Positions 17,867 to 26,256 of a DNA stretch of 64,000 nucleotides are shown piece after piece (the first letter of the stretch is position 1; every line of letters begins with the position of its first letter). The stretch lies in the NCBI GenBank assembly GCA_019638255.1, contig JAHBUD010000001.1:1-64000 (forward strand), given 5' to 3'. The notes beneath the pieces were generated by a model, which was not told where the DNA came from, made no database searches, and saw only the letters and a list, made by a program, of their open reading frames with translations. Source of the DNA: Cyclobacteriaceae bacterium. GTDB taxonomy: Bacteria > Bacteroidota > Bacteroidia > Cytophagales > Cyclobacteriaceae. Both the position numbers and the translations under genes were made by a program.

Positions 17867-18234
17867 ATGCCCGATTTCATTTACGATAAGAAGGTCTATT
17901 ACAGCCCTGTAGAATTTGCCATGGACCGCATTGGCGGTACGTGGAAGATGCCGATCCTTTGGCGTTTACGTGACCGAACGCTGCGCTACAGCGATTTAAA
18001 AAGGATTTACCGCACATTACCCATAAAATGTTGTCAAGTGTTTTGCGCAGCCTGGAGCGTGAGGGGTTTATTACCCGAAAAGTCTACCCGGTGGTGCCTC
18101 CGAAAGTTGAATACTCCATTACCAAGCGCGGTTTAAAAGCCATTCCGATTATTGAAGTGATTCGGAAATATGGCGTTGATTTGATGAAAGAGTTGGTGTT
18201 AAATCAAAAGAAACTGCCAAAGAATAGGTACTAA
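17867..18234 (+). pseudogene. HxlR family regulator with a one-base frameshift
   Basis: The first frame (from ATG at 17867) encodes a normal HxlR N-terminus, with DRIGGTWKMPILWRLRDRTLRYSDL, then goes off the family pattern. The adjacent frame continues the domain from 17998, with KDLPHITHKMLSSVLRSLER and then VPPKVEYSITKRGLKAI, to a stop at 18234. The break falls in a run of five A at 17998-18002; six A would restore one frame of about 122 residues. This is either a sequencing error in a homopolymer or a genuine recent lesion. It lies divergent from the pirin operon and 11 bases before the next gene. Confidence 0.85.
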
Positions 18235-18245
18235 TACATTTCATT

Positions 18246-18941
18246 ATGAGAAAAGGAAAACTTAAAACACTCCGCAAGTACCTGTTCGAGATCATCGTGA
18301 TTTTTTCAGGCATTACTCTGAGTTTTATGTTTGATGAGTGGCGGAGCGCTCGTAAAAGTGAGGAAGAACGCAGACAATTGTTTGAATCGATAAAGACACA
18401 ATTAAGTCAGGCAAAATCACTTCTGATAAAAGAAGATTCAATTTTGCAAACCCGAGTAGTTGTACTTGAACAGATGGTTAATGATGAAGCTATTCCTGAT
18501 AGTCTGGTAATAGAGTTTTTCAACTATGCCGGAACAGATTTCTATGTTAATCTTAGCGGTACACTCAATACGCTCCGTTCATTATCTGAACAGGGTGCCT
18601 CGACCATATCGCAAAATGCTCTTATCACTAAGAGGATATCGTCAGTTAACAGTATTGCCATAGATCACGCTCGCCTAACAGACGATTTACATAGCGCCTA
18701 TAAATCTGATCTCACGGCCTTCATAGTGAAGTATAATATTTCAGATGATCTATTCTCCTATGAATATGATGATAGTGTTACCTACACGGGTAGGTACGAT
18801 GCTTTACAAAAGGATCCCATGTTTAAAAGTCAACTAAAGATATGGTATCGGAAATGGGATAATTTATCCTTTACACATGAAACACTTATTCGCTTTCTGG
18901 GAGAAATTGAAAATGAATTGGATGTACTCATCAGAAAATAA
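18246..18941 (+). CDS. Single-TM membrane-anchored protein, DUF6090-like
   Basis: A 231-residue protein with one N-terminal TM segment (YLFEIIVIFSGITLSFMF) followed at once by DEWRSARKSEEERRQLFESIKTQL, a pattern that recalls DUF6090 proteins of Bacteroidota. The rest is helical, charged and mostly extracytoplasmic by the positive-inside rule. No catalytic motif is visible. It follows the frameshifted HxlR gene by 11 bases and may be its operon partner. It converges with the gene at 18944 with a two-base gap. Confidence 0.6.
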   Translation: MRKGKLKTLRKYLFEIIVIFSGITLSFMFDEWRSARKSEEERRQLFESIKTQLSQAKSLLIKEDSILQTRVVVLEQMVNDEAIPDSLVIEFFNYAGTDFYVNLSGTLNTLRSLSEQGASTISQNALITKRISSVNSIAIDHARLTDDLHSAYKSDLTAFIVKYNISDDLFSYEYDDSVTYTGRYDALQKDPMFKSQLKIWYRKWDNLSFTHETLIRFLGEIENELDVLIRK

Positions 18942-18943
18942 CA

Positions 18944-20218
18944 TCACCTGTTTCGCTCCGAAATCCAATGAAATTGCTTTTCTGCAAGTTGGAAATGACG
19001 GTTGCTTCGTTTTAGCTGAAAATAAACAGAATCGTTGCGAATGACCCCCCTCAACACCAAAGATTCTTCACCTAATAGATCGTAGCGTAGCATCAATATA
19101 CTAGTCGTATCCATCCAACTTCTTTTAAAAGTGATTATCTGTGTGGTTGAATCAGGTTCATATAGAAAATATCCTCTTCTGTACCGTTGCCAGAAAATAG
19201 TGTCGAGGGTATTCACACTTCCCAGTCCGCCTTTGTCAAACACAAAATCTTTCCAGGCAAATTCGTCTTTAAGATCAAGCGTCAGCGTATCCCTATTTTT
19301 GATCAACAGCTCAACATCGTATAAGCCAGATTTTATTGGTTTCATATCTCCCTTGAAGGATTCGCTTTGATGTCTTTTCCAATTTTCATGAATAGGGATA
19401 ATAACGAAAAAAATAACAAAAGATAATTTTCCAATTACCCAGACAATTTTCTGCCAACGTTTCGAAAAATTGACATCGTATAACGTGGTCGGTGCTGCCT
19501 GCCTATTCAGCGCAAAGTAGACCCACCGCTTCCAGTCATCGGCCAAAAGAAATAAACAACCCATCATCAACTGCATGGAGAATAATTTAACAGGGATATC
19601 ATAGCTGATGTTGAGTATAAACACATGTGCAAATACACCTAAGCCTACCAGCGATCCGAGGGTCACCGTTCTGCGATAAAAAAGCAGAATACCTACCATC
19701 ACCTCCATCAAGCCAGAAAAAATTTGGTACGGTGCTGAGTAGCCAATAAAAAGCCAGGAAAGACGCATAGGTAAAAAATCACCGAGCGGTGTACTCAACT
19801 GACTTATGTTGGGGAAGGGCATCTGTAATGCAAAAAGTTTAAGAATACCATAACTAAATGTTATGATGGCAATGAAATATCGCACTGTTGTTCGAAGCCA
19901 GTAAGCAAGTTCAGGGTAGCCTTGTCTTTTCAAATCTACAAGAGTCCACACTAAACAACCGATAGCAGACACTAACAGTATGGTATAAAACTCAGCCCAG
20001 TTAAAGGAGGTATCTCCGCTTCCATAGCCTTCTGAATTCAGAGTATCTTTTACTTGAAACAGGTATTCATTGGTGAAAGTGACCAACCACTCATTTAAAG
20101 TATAGTATCCATCAGCGATGTAAGAAAGGATGGGTAAATCTTCCAGCCACAGCCATGGAGCTGTAGTAAGCATAAAAAAAATGAAGCAGAAACGGAAAAT
20201 GATAACCTTCATAAACAA
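18944..20218 (-). CDS. DoxX-like multi-span membrane protein
   Basis: A 424-residue integral membrane protein with about seven hydrophobic segments in the first 270 residues, followed by a soluble C-terminal domain of about 130 residues with beta character (DTLTLDLKDEFAWKDFVF, TIFWQRYRRGYFLYEPDSTTQIITFKRSW). The segment PLGDFLPMRLSWLFIGYSAPYQIFSGLMEVMVGILLFYRRT resembles DoxX-like proteins of Bacteroidota. The function is unknown. It is monocistronic, with its promoter presumably in 20219-20331. Confidence 0.65.
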   Translation of the reverse strand: MFMKVIIFRFCFIFFMLTTAPWLWLEDLPILSYIADGYYTLNEWLVTFTNEYLFQVKDTLNSEGYGSGDTSFNWAEFYTILLVSAIGCLVWTLVDLKRQGYPELAYWLRTTVRYFIAIITFSYGILKLFALQMPFPNISQLSTPLGDFLPMRLSWLFIGYSAPYQIFSGLMEVMVGILLFYRRTVTLGSLVGLGVFAHVFILNISYDIPVKLFSMQLMMGCLFLLADDWKRWVYFALNRQAAPTTLYDVNFSKRWQKIVWVIGKLSFVIFFVIIPIHENWKRHQSESFKGDMKPIKSGLYDVELLIKNRDTLTLDLKDEFAWKDFVFDKGGLGSVNTLDTIFWQRYRRGYFLYEPDSTTQIITFKRSWMDTTSILMLRYDLLGEESLVLRGVIRNDSVYFQLKRSNRHFQLAEKQFHWISERNR

Positions 20219-20331
20219 ACGCAGTTAGGAATCTATTTTATGGCGTTAACTTCAATCTAATTAAATCAAAAATAATGGTTTAGATACATTTGATTCTTTT
20301 GCTACCCCATGCAAAGAATAAATATTAGGAA

Positions 20332-21033
20332 CTACCATGGAATAATCTTCCTGTCGCGAAAAAATTTTCCTGTCTCACTGATCGCTGCAGTAGCCAACCA
20401 CACCGCAGTATCTGCACCTTGTTCAATGGTGCGCGGGGCTGACTTCCCTCCCATATCTGTACTTACCCAACCGGGGCAATACGCATTCACGGAAATATTT
20501 TGACCTGCCAGTTCATACGCAAGATGGCGTGTAGCAGCATTCAAAGCCGACTTCGAAACGCAATAAACAGGCGACCATCCCCCCACCGGGTCGCTCATGC
20601 TGCCACCACCACTGGAGGTGTTGATGATTCTTCCACCATCGGGAATTAGTGACAGAAAATGCCGGACCATTTGTACGGAACCAAATACATTGGTGCGCAT
20701 GGTCTTGTGAAATACTTCGGTTGTTCCCTCCGCTACCGATTGGTCTTCACGAAGGAGTACCGCTGCATTGTTAATGAGCACATCTACTTTGCCAAACCGT
20801 ACCTTAACCTGCTGTGCCGCATGTTTAATACTTGCATCATCGCTCACATCCAACAGCAGAAAATGAACATTAAGTCCTTCTGCTTTTAACCGATCAACCG
20901 CTTCTTTGCCTTTTATGTTTTCACGTGCAGTAAGAATTACGTTGTGATTCTGCTTAGCCAACTGACGCACAACTTCGAAACCGATACCCTTGTTGGAACC
21001 AGTGACAATAATAGTACGTGCATCGGCATTCAT
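20332..21033 (-). CDS. SDR family oxidoreductase
   Basis: A 233-residue classical short-chain dehydrogenase/reductase. The NAD(P) motif TGSNKGIG is near residue 11, the NNAA motif (INNAAVLL) near residue 88, a catalytic serine region (IINTSSGGGSM) near residue 137, and YxxxK (YCVSKSALN) near 157. It resembles carbonyl-reductase-like SDRs by its NKGIG turn. It follows the GlxA-type regulator gene by 12 bases on the same strand, so the regulator may control it. The substrate is unknown. Confidence 0.9.
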   Translation of the reverse strand: MNADARTIIVTGSNKGIGFEVVRQLAKQNHNVILTARENIKGKEAVDRLKAEGLNVHFLLLDVSDDASIKHAAQQVKVRFGKVDVLINNAAVLLREDQSVAEGTTEVFHKTMRTNVFGSVQMVRHFLSLIPDGGRIINTSSGGGSMSDPVGGWSPVYCVSKSALNAATRHLAYELAGQNISVNAYCPGWVSTDMGGKSAPRTIEQGADTAVWLATAAISETGKFFRDRKIIPW

Positions 21034-21045
21034 GCTGTGATGAAA

Positions 21046-22023
21046 TTAATTCAGGTGTACTTTGTTATACTTATTGCGGTATTCAATGGGTGTAAGGCCA
21101 GTAACCTTTTTGAACGTTGTGCGAAATGCTTTGGTATCCGTATAGCCTACATCGTACATTACTTCATTAATATTTTTACGACTGGATTCAAAGTTTCGCT
21201 TAGCGGCTTCCATTTTTATGCGCTGCATATACTCCAGCACGGAATTGTTGGTGGCTTGTTTAAATCTTCGTTCAAATGTTCTGCGCCCCATACCAAACAT
21301 CATGGCCAGTTCTTCAACGGTGGGTCGTTGCTCAATGTGTTGTTCAATAAATTCCTGGGCTTGCTTTACGATAGCATCGGTGTGAGCTTTCTGTCCCTGA
21401 AACATAGCAAAGGCAGCCTGGCTGTTGCGATCAATATCAATAGCAAAATATTTTGCTGCCTGGATAGCCATTGGCCTATCCGTATACTTTTCGACCAGGT
21501 GAAGCAATAAATTCCAATATGAAATTGCTCCGCCACTGCTGTAGAGACGATTCTCTTCCGTAACAATGCGCCCATCAGCCAACACAACTTCCGGAAACAT
21601 TGACCGGAACTGATTGGCAAAACCCCAGTGCGTAGAACATTTCTTTCCATTCAGCAATCCGGTAGAAGCAAAAAGAAAAGCCCCCATACAAAGCGAAGCT
21701 ACCTCAGCTCCTTGCTGGTACTTTTCAACAATCCATGGAATCAATTTTTTATTGAGTGAAATCGCATGCTCCATATCACCAAACAGGGCTGGTATGATCA
21801 CCAGATCGGTTTGTTTTACATCGCTTATTAACCCCTCGGTATGAATGGAGTACAGTCCATTATTAAGTATTATTTCCTTTTTGGCACCCACCAGTTGAAC
21901 ATCAAACAGAGGCTTTCTGCCTGATTGAATCAGGAAATGATTAACCGCTGAAAACAAATACTGCGGGTCGGCAATCGACTGCATGACAGAGGATTCCGGA
22001 ACGAGAATGGAGATGTGTTTCAT
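21046..22023 (-). CDS. GlxA-type transcriptional regulator (DJ-1/PfpI + AraC)
   Basis: A 325-residue regulator with an N-terminal amidase-like DJ-1/PfpI domain (about 1-190), including the elbow-type Cys in VASLCMGAFLFASTGLL, and a C-terminal AraC helix-turn-helix pair (about 220-320, with EELAMMFGMGRRTFERRF and VGYTDTKAFRTTFKKVTGLTPIEYR). Such proteins act as activators sensing small metabolites. It forms an operon with the SDR gene downstream and is divergent from the VOC protein genes, which are plausible targets. Confidence 0.93.
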   Translation of the reverse strand: MKHISILVPESSVMQSIADPQYLFSAVNHFLIQSGRKPLFDVQLVGAKKEIILNNGLYSIHTEGLISDVKQTDLVIIPALFGDMEHAISLNKKLIPWIVEKYQQGAEVASLCMGAFLFASTGLLNGKKCSTHWGFANQFRSMFPEVVLADGRIVTEENRLYSSGGAISYWNLLLHLVEKYTDRPMAIQAAKYFAIDIDRNSQAAFAMFQGQKAHTDAIVKQAQEFIEQHIEQRPTVEELAMMFGMGRRTFERRFKQATNNSVLEYMQRIKMEAAKRNFESSRKNINEVMYDVGYTDTKAFRTTFKKVTGLTPIEYRNKYNKVHLN

Positions 22024-22311
22024 CTGCTAATAATTTTGGGCTGAGGTCAGATGGAATGGCCAATTGGATTATCATTCCCCTGGGTGATCTTTGTACATGG
22101 CCATTTCATCTGCTAAAGCTACAAATAATCCTGTCGCAAAGCGCCCACAAAATGTCGTTTTTACACATGCACTAACGACCATGATCCATGTTACCTTTGG
22201 TTGATATATGCTAGCAGAAGCCTGTAGTAGCCACTAGAATTTAACAAAAATCAAAAAAGATTAGCCTTTCAATTGATTAAACTGATTTAACCCTAACGAA
22301 AATTAAACCCT

Positions 22312-22746
22312 ATGGCACGCGTAAGTACTTACCTCAATTTTGCGAATCAAACCGAAGAGGCATTTCTGTTTTATCAATCTATTTTCGGTGGTGAATTTAT
22401 TGGTGGCATAAACCGCTTTGGCGAAATGCCCTCAGCGGAAGGAATGCCACCGTTGCCGGAAAAAGATAAGAACCTTGTATTGCACATGGCGCTGCCCATT
22501 CTGGGCGGACACATGTTGATGGGATCGGATGCACCCGAATCTTTGGGCTTTCATGTAAACTACGGTAACAACGTATACATTAATCTGGAGACAGACACGC
22601 GCGAAGAAAGTGACCGATTATTCAACGCACTCTCAGCCGGAGGTAATATTACTATGCCCTTACAGGATATGTTTTGGGGCGATTACTTCGGTAGTTGCAC
22701 CGATAAATTTGGCGTACAATGGATGGTAAACTGTGCATCAAAATAA
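22312..22746 (+). CDS. VOC family protein (PhnB-like)
   Basis: A 144-residue vicinal-oxygen-chelate protein of the PhnB/3-demethylubiquinone-methyltransferase-like group. Typical features are YLNFANQTEEAFLFYQSIFGGEF at the start, HMALPILGGHMLMGSD in the middle and the ending MFWGDYFGSCTDKFGVQWMVN. The metal site and substrate are not certain; homologues are often annotated as glyoxalase-like. The next gene encodes a double VOC protein and starts 6 bases later, so the two are co-transcribed. A TACCTTTG box at about 22192 may be part of its promoter. Confidence 0.92.
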   Translation: MARVSTYLNFANQTEEAFLFYQSIFGGEFIGGINRFGEMPSAEGMPPLPEKDKNLVLHMALPILGGHMLMGSDAPESLGFHVNYGNNVYINLETDTREESDRLFNALSAGGNITMPLQDMFWGDYFGSCTDKFGVQWMVNCASK

Positions 22747-22752
22747 ACGTTT

Positions 22753-23589
22753 ATGACAAAATCTATTTATCCCTGCCTTTGGTTCGATGGCCAGGCCGAA
22801 GAAGCCGCAACGCTGTATTGCTCCATCTTCAAAAACTCCTCCATTACGGAAAGCAATCCGATAGTGGTGCGATTTGAACTCGATGGTTTTCGCATGATGG
22901 GATTAAATGGCGGTCCGAAGTTTACAATCAATCCTTCCATTTCAATTTTTGTTTATTGCTCAACAAAAGAAGAAACGGAAAGAATCTGGAATGCATTAAT
23001 TGCCGGGGGCACTGCTTTGATGCCGTTGGACAAATATCCGTGGAGCGAAAAATATGGCTGGTTGCAAGATAAATTTGGCACCACCTGGCAGATCTCGGTA
23101 GTGGACAAGCCGGGTACACCGTCTTCCATTAAGCCATGCCTGCTTTTCACTTCTACTCAGTTTGGACGAGCTGAAGAAGCCATCAATTTTTATCGATCCA
23201 TTTTTAAAACCTCAACAACTGACTTACTTTTTCACTACGAAGCTGGCGATCCGAATGCAGGCAAAGTACTGTACTCCGAATTTCAACTAAACAACTATCC
23301 GCTGATTGCGATGGATGGTCCGGGTGGGCATGGTTATACGTTTAGTGAAGGCGTATCCTTGGTTGTTGAGTGTGAAACACAGGAAGAAATTGATCACTTC
23401 TGGAGTAAGTTAACAGAGGGCGGTCGTGAAGATATGTGTGGATGGCTGAAAGATAAGTTTGGTGTATCGTGGCAGATCGTTCCTGGCATTTTGGGTGAGT
23501 TGATGAGCGATCCGGAAAAAGCGCCACGGGTTATGCAAGCCTTTCTTCAAATGCGAAAGTTTGATATTGCTGCTTTACTCCGAGCGTGA
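22753..23589 (+). CDS. VOC family protein, two-domain (3-dmu-9_3-mt type)
   Basis: A 278-residue protein with two tandem PhnB-like VOC modules. The first spans about residues 1-120 (CLWFDGQAEEAATLYCSIF to WLQDKFGTTWQIS), the second about 128-278 (CLLFTSTQFGRAEEAINFYRSIF to WLKDKFGVSWQIVP). The repeated ending shows an internal duplication. It is co-transcribed with the single-domain VOC gene just upstream. The reaction is unknown; family members with a two-domain build are common in Bacteroidota. Confidence 0.92.
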   Translation: MTKSIYPCLWFDGQAEEAATLYCSIFKNSSITESNPIVVRFELDGFRMMGLNGGPKFTINPSISIFVYCSTKEETERIWNALIAGGTALMPLDKYPWSEKYGWLQDKFGTTWQISVVDKPGTPSSIKPCLLFTSTQFGRAEEAINFYRSIFKTSTTDLLFHYEAGDPNAGKVLYSEFQLNNYPLIAMDGPGGHGYTFSEGVSLVVECETQEEIDHFWSKLTEGGREDMCGWLKDKFGVSWQIVPGILGELMSDPEKAPRVMQAFLQMRKFDIAALLRA

Positions 23590-23596
23590 CTATAAC

Positions 23597-23809
23597 ATGG
23601 TAGAAGTTTTTAAAACTAACGTAGTAGACCCGACTGCTGCTGAGAAAATTACTTTTGAACTCAATCAAATTTTCCCAATGACCCGAATTAATTTCGATCT
23701 CGATGATTGTGATAGGATTCTTCGGGTAGAGGTTAGCTCCGAACATGCTGCTACTCTTGTTCAGAAACATCTTCAAAAAGAAGGATTTATTTGTGAAATC
23801 TTAGAATAG
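23597..23809 (+). CDS. Small conserved-type protein with HMA-like pattern
   Basis: A 70-residue protein beginning at the ATG at 23597; the open frame runs back to 23561 but overlaps the VOC gene. The pattern FKTNVVDPTAAEKITFELNQIF, then a beta hairpin and VQKHLQKEGFICEIL, fits a beta-alpha-beta-beta-alpha-beta ferredoxin-like fold such as HMA domains, without the CxxC metal motif. It lies 7 bases after the VOC gene and 7 bases before the DUF1801 gene, so it is part of that operon. No function can be stated. Confidence 0.7.
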   Translation: MVEVFKTNVVDPTAAEKITFELNQIFPMTRINFDLDDCDRILRVEVSSEHAATLVQKHLQKEGFICEILE

Positions 23810-23816
23810 AAAAACC

Positions 23817-24206
23817 ATGAAAACAAAAGACTTTAAAGATATCGATTCATACATCCTTATATTTCCAAAAGATGTTCAGGTCTTGCTACAACAGCTTCGC
23901 GAAACCATTCGCAAAGCAGCCCCGCAGGCCGAAGAAGTCATAAGCTACCAGATGCCTACCTTTAAATTGAATGGCAACCTGGTTCATTTTGCAGCCTACA
24001 AAAATCATATTGGTTTTTATCCAGCACCTTCAGGACTAAATGCTTTTGAAAAAGAAATTGCGAAATACAAGCATTCCAAAGGCGCGGTTCAGTTTCCTGT
24101 AAACAAACCGCTACCCCACGGACTCATAACCAAAATTGTAAAATACAGAGTTAAGAAAAATCTGGAACAGGTAAAGGTGAAAAAGGCCAGCTCAAATAGT
24201 AAGTAA
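23817..24206 (+). CDS. DUF1801 family protein (YdhG-like iron chaperone)
   Basis: A 129-residue DUF1801 protein, the group that includes YdhG/frataxin-like proteins. Conserved phrases are FPKDVQVLLQQLRETIRKAAPQAEEVISYQMPTFKLNG, then LVHFAAYKNHIGFYPAPSG and the ending FPVNKPLPHGLITKIVKYRVKKN. An iron-chaperone role has been proposed for the family, but the in vivo function is uncertain. It is the last gene of the VOC-VOC-HMA-like-DUF1801 series and converges with the gene at 24251. Confidence 0.92.
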   Translation: MKTKDFKDIDSYILIFPKDVQVLLQQLRETIRKAAPQAEEVISYQMPTFKLNGNLVHFAAYKNHIGFYPAPSGLNAFEKEIAKYKHSKGAVQFPVNKPLPHGLITKIVKYRVKKNLEQVKVKKASSNSK

Positions 24207-24250
24207 ACTCAAGCCATGCCTTTTACCAACTTTGAGTGTGCATAATTCCG

Positions 24251-24907
24251 TTAACTCACCACTTTAAAATTAAACGCTCCATTCTGCGTAGCACCCCAAA
24301 CCCGCAGCCATATTGGTAACACTGATTCAGCACCACGCGCATTGGTGATATCGCCAAGGTCAAGGATGTTTTGGTCCTTCCATCCAAATTCCTTTAACAG
24401 CGATTTTACTTTTGCTTTGGCATCCGCATCATTACCGCAGATAAAATTCGTATGATCTCCTCCACCAATCATAGTAGGGTTCACCATTAGTCCGCACCAC
24501 ATGGTATTGAGTGTCTTTACAACCTTAGCTTTTGGAAACGTCTTTTGAATTTCCTCACCTAATGAATTTGTATTCGATAATGCCGGGAGCAAACTGGCCG
24601 GCTGACCCTTGCTAAAATCTAAAGGGTTTGCCACATCCACTATAATTTTTCCCATGATGCCATCACCCGCTAATTTGATTGCCTCTATGGACGCGTCACC
24701 TTTTGTGCAATTAAAGATAATTTCACCAAAAGCAGCAGCCTGCGCAAATGTGCCGGCACTTGCACCGGCTTTATGTTTGGCTACAAAAGTTCCTGCTTTT
24801 TCATTGCTTGCATTACGCGATCCCATCATGACCTGATGGCCCAATTCGATTAACCTGGAACCGATGGTATCTCCTACCATACCCGTTCCGAAAACAGCAA
24901 TTTTCAT
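24251..24907 (-). CDS. NADPH-dependent F420-reductase-like protein
   Basis: A 218-residue Rossmann-fold oxidoreductase of the NADPH:F420 reductase-like group. The nucleotide motif GTGMVGDTIGSRLIELGHQV starts at residue 7, followed by GSRN, which favours NADPH. The body has VDVANPLDFSKG and KTLNTMWCGLM, both common in this family. Bacteroidota generally lack F420, so the true substrate is likely something else. It is divergent from an HxlR gene, with an inverted repeat in between, the usual HxlR-regulated-reductase arrangement. Confidence 0.88.
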   Translation of the reverse strand: MKIAVFGTGMVGDTIGSRLIELGHQVMMGSRNASNEKAGTFVAKHKAGASAGTFAQAAAFGEIIFNCTKGDASIEAIKLAGDGIMGKIIVDVANPLDFSKGQPASLLPALSNTNSLGEEIQKTFPKAKVVKTLNTMWCGLMVNPTMIGGGDHTNFICGNDADAKAKVKSLLKEFGWKDQNILDLGDITNARGAESVLPIWLRVWGATQNGAFNFKVVS

Positions 24908-24932
24908 ACTTTTAAATTTATTTTAGTTATTT

Positions 24933-24949
24933 ACTATCAAAAGTATAGT
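24933..24949. promoter_or_regulatory. Inverted repeat between reductase gene and hxlR
   Basis: ACTAT (24933-24937) and ATAGT (24945-24949) form 5-bp arms around a 7-base spacer, 26 bases before the reductase ATG. Divergent location and AT-rich TAC-like arms fit an HxlR operator. Confidence 0.45.
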
Positions 24950-25059
24950 TTTGCTATGCAACAAATCAAGAGCGTGTTGCGTGTGGCAGTTACTATCAGG
25001 ATTGACGGAATTGGAAAATCACCATCACATGCGCGGAAAAAATCTTTAAAAAAAAGTTT

Positions 25060-25440
25060 ATGAAAATCAACGATGAACAGTACAAGTTCGTGATTCATGG
25101 GCAGGACTACCATTGTGCGTTGGATGTGACCTCCTCTTTTATTGGCGGAAAATGGAAAACTGTAGTGCTTTGGTATTTGCGTAAAGACAAAAAACGCTTC
25201 AAGGAATTAAAGGATGTCATTCCTGACATTACCGATAAAATGCTTTCCCTTCAACTTCGTGCATTGGAAGAGGATGGTCTGGTTAAACGAACCATTTTTC
25301 CCGAAGTACCACCACGCGTAGAATATGAACTCACCAAAGAGGGTAGATCACTTGTACCAGTTTTGGAGACGATGGCCGAATGGGGAAGAGCTAAAGCGAA
25401 GAAGGATGGGAAGATGGTTAAAATTGTGCTGTCGCGATAA
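25060..25440 (+). CDS. HxlR family transcriptional regulator
   Basis: A 126-residue winged-helix regulator. Recognisable parts are HCALDVTSSFIGGKWKTVVLWYL near residue 17, the recognition region KRFKELKDVIPDITDKMLSLQLRALEEDGLVKR, and the wing VPPRVEYELTKEGRSLVPVL. The single N-terminal Cys (YHCALD) is where redox-sensing HxlR/YodB members have their conserved Cys. It is divergent from a putative NADPH-dependent reductase (24251-24907) and probably controls it. It is a clean, unbroken counterpart to the frameshifted copy at 17867. Confidence 0.93.
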   Translation: MKINDEQYKFVIHGQDYHCALDVTSSFIGGKWKTVVLWYLRKDKKRFKELKDVIPDITDKMLSLQLRALEEDGLVKRTIFPEVPPRVEYELTKEGRSLVPVLETMAEWGRAKAKKDGKMVKIVLSR

Positions 25441-25612
25441 TTCTCTCTTATGGACAAATCTTTGATCCACTTCACACAGGTTCTGCAATCAGTGTCTTTA
25501 GCAATCCTTCCGGAGTCTAGCCCACTAGAAATACGCATGCTGCCACGGCAGATATTATTTCGACCGTTTGTGAATTCCCCTTGCTTGAAATAATTTTCAA
25601 ATCAAGTAACTA

Positions 25613-25632
25613 AAATGAATATATATTCATTT
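25613..25632. promoter_or_regulatory. Perfect 20-bp palindrome, TetR operator candidate
   Basis: AAATGAATATATATTCATTT reads the same on both strands. It ends 10 bases before the GTG start of the TetR gene, as expected for an autorepressor. The same core, TGAA-N6-TTCA, recurs before the next gene at 26237. Confidence 0.75.
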
Positions 25633-25642
25633 ATATTTACGT

Positions 25643-26218
25643 GTGGCGCGACCTAAAGACGAAACAAAAATTGACGCCATTTTCGAGGCAACCTTAAAGC
25701 TGGTTCAGAAATCAGGTTTCAACGGCTTGAAAATGGCTGATGTAGCCAAAGCCGCGGGCATGGCCACCGGTACCCTGTACATCTATTTTAAGAATAAAGA
25801 TGTACTGATCAATGAGCTTTTCCTTTCGCTGAAGCAATCCAAGACCAGCCGCATGATGGCCGGATATGATGCAGCCGATTCCTTTGCAGATACCTTCCGC
25901 AAACTCTGGTTCAACTACCTGGAGTTAAGTTTGGCCGAGCCGGAGCGCATGCTCTTCATCGAACAGTTTGCCCATACTTCTTTTCTCACCAAAAAAACCA
26001 AACAGCAAGGCGATCAGATGCTGGAGCCGTTGATCGCATTCCTGGAACAGGGTATGCAAAAGAAAATTATCCGAAAAATGCCGATGGATCTTCTATTGAG
26101 TCAGTTGATGGGCCCTATTTATGAAACGATTAAGGCTCAACAGTCCAAAAAGTTGGTACTTACGCCTGCTCAAAAACAGGGTATGTTCGAAATGGCCTGG
26201 CGCAGTGTAGCATTCTAG
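25643..26218 (+). CDS. TetR family transcriptional regulator
   Basis: A 191-residue TetR repressor. The N-terminal helix-turn-helix covers about residues 10-55, with IFEATLKLVQKSGFNGLKMADVAKAAGMATGTLYIYFKNKDVLINELF. The start is a GTG at 25643; no ATG exists nearby, and the residues ARPKDETKI fit the usual TetR N-terminus. The C-terminal ligand domain has no recognisable specificity. A perfect palindrome precedes the start codon. The SDR gene 38 bases downstream has the same motif, so both are likely under this repressor. Confidence 0.93.
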   Translation: MARPKDETKIDAIFEATLKLVQKSGFNGLKMADVAKAAGMATGTLYIYFKNKDVLINELFLSLKQSKTSRMMAGYDAADSFADTFRKLWFNYLELSLAEPERMLFIEQFAHTSFLTKKTKQQGDQMLEPLIAFLEQGMQKKIIRKMPMDLLLSQLMGPIYETIKAQQSKKLVLTPAQKQGMFEMAWRSVAF

Positions 26219-26236
26219 ACTTTTTTAATAAATAAA

Positions 26237-26250
26237 TGAACAAATATTCA
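26237..26250. promoter_or_regulatory. Second TGAA-N6-TTCA site, before the SDR gene
   Basis: TGAACAAATATTCA shares arms and spacing with the palindrome before the TetR gene. It lies 6 bases before the SDR start at 26257 and would overlap any earlier start at 26236, which argues for the later one. Confidence 0.6.
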
Positions 26251-26256
26251 CTTACT

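Noticed and set aside
20944..21510. 188-codon plus-strand frame
   Set aside because: Antisense to the GlxA-type regulator; the sequence is Cys- and Phe-rich and matches no family.
25536..25551. GCTGCC-AC-GGCAG hairpin downstream of the second hxlR gene
   Set aside because: The stem is only five bases and no T-run follows directly, so a terminator cannot be claimed.
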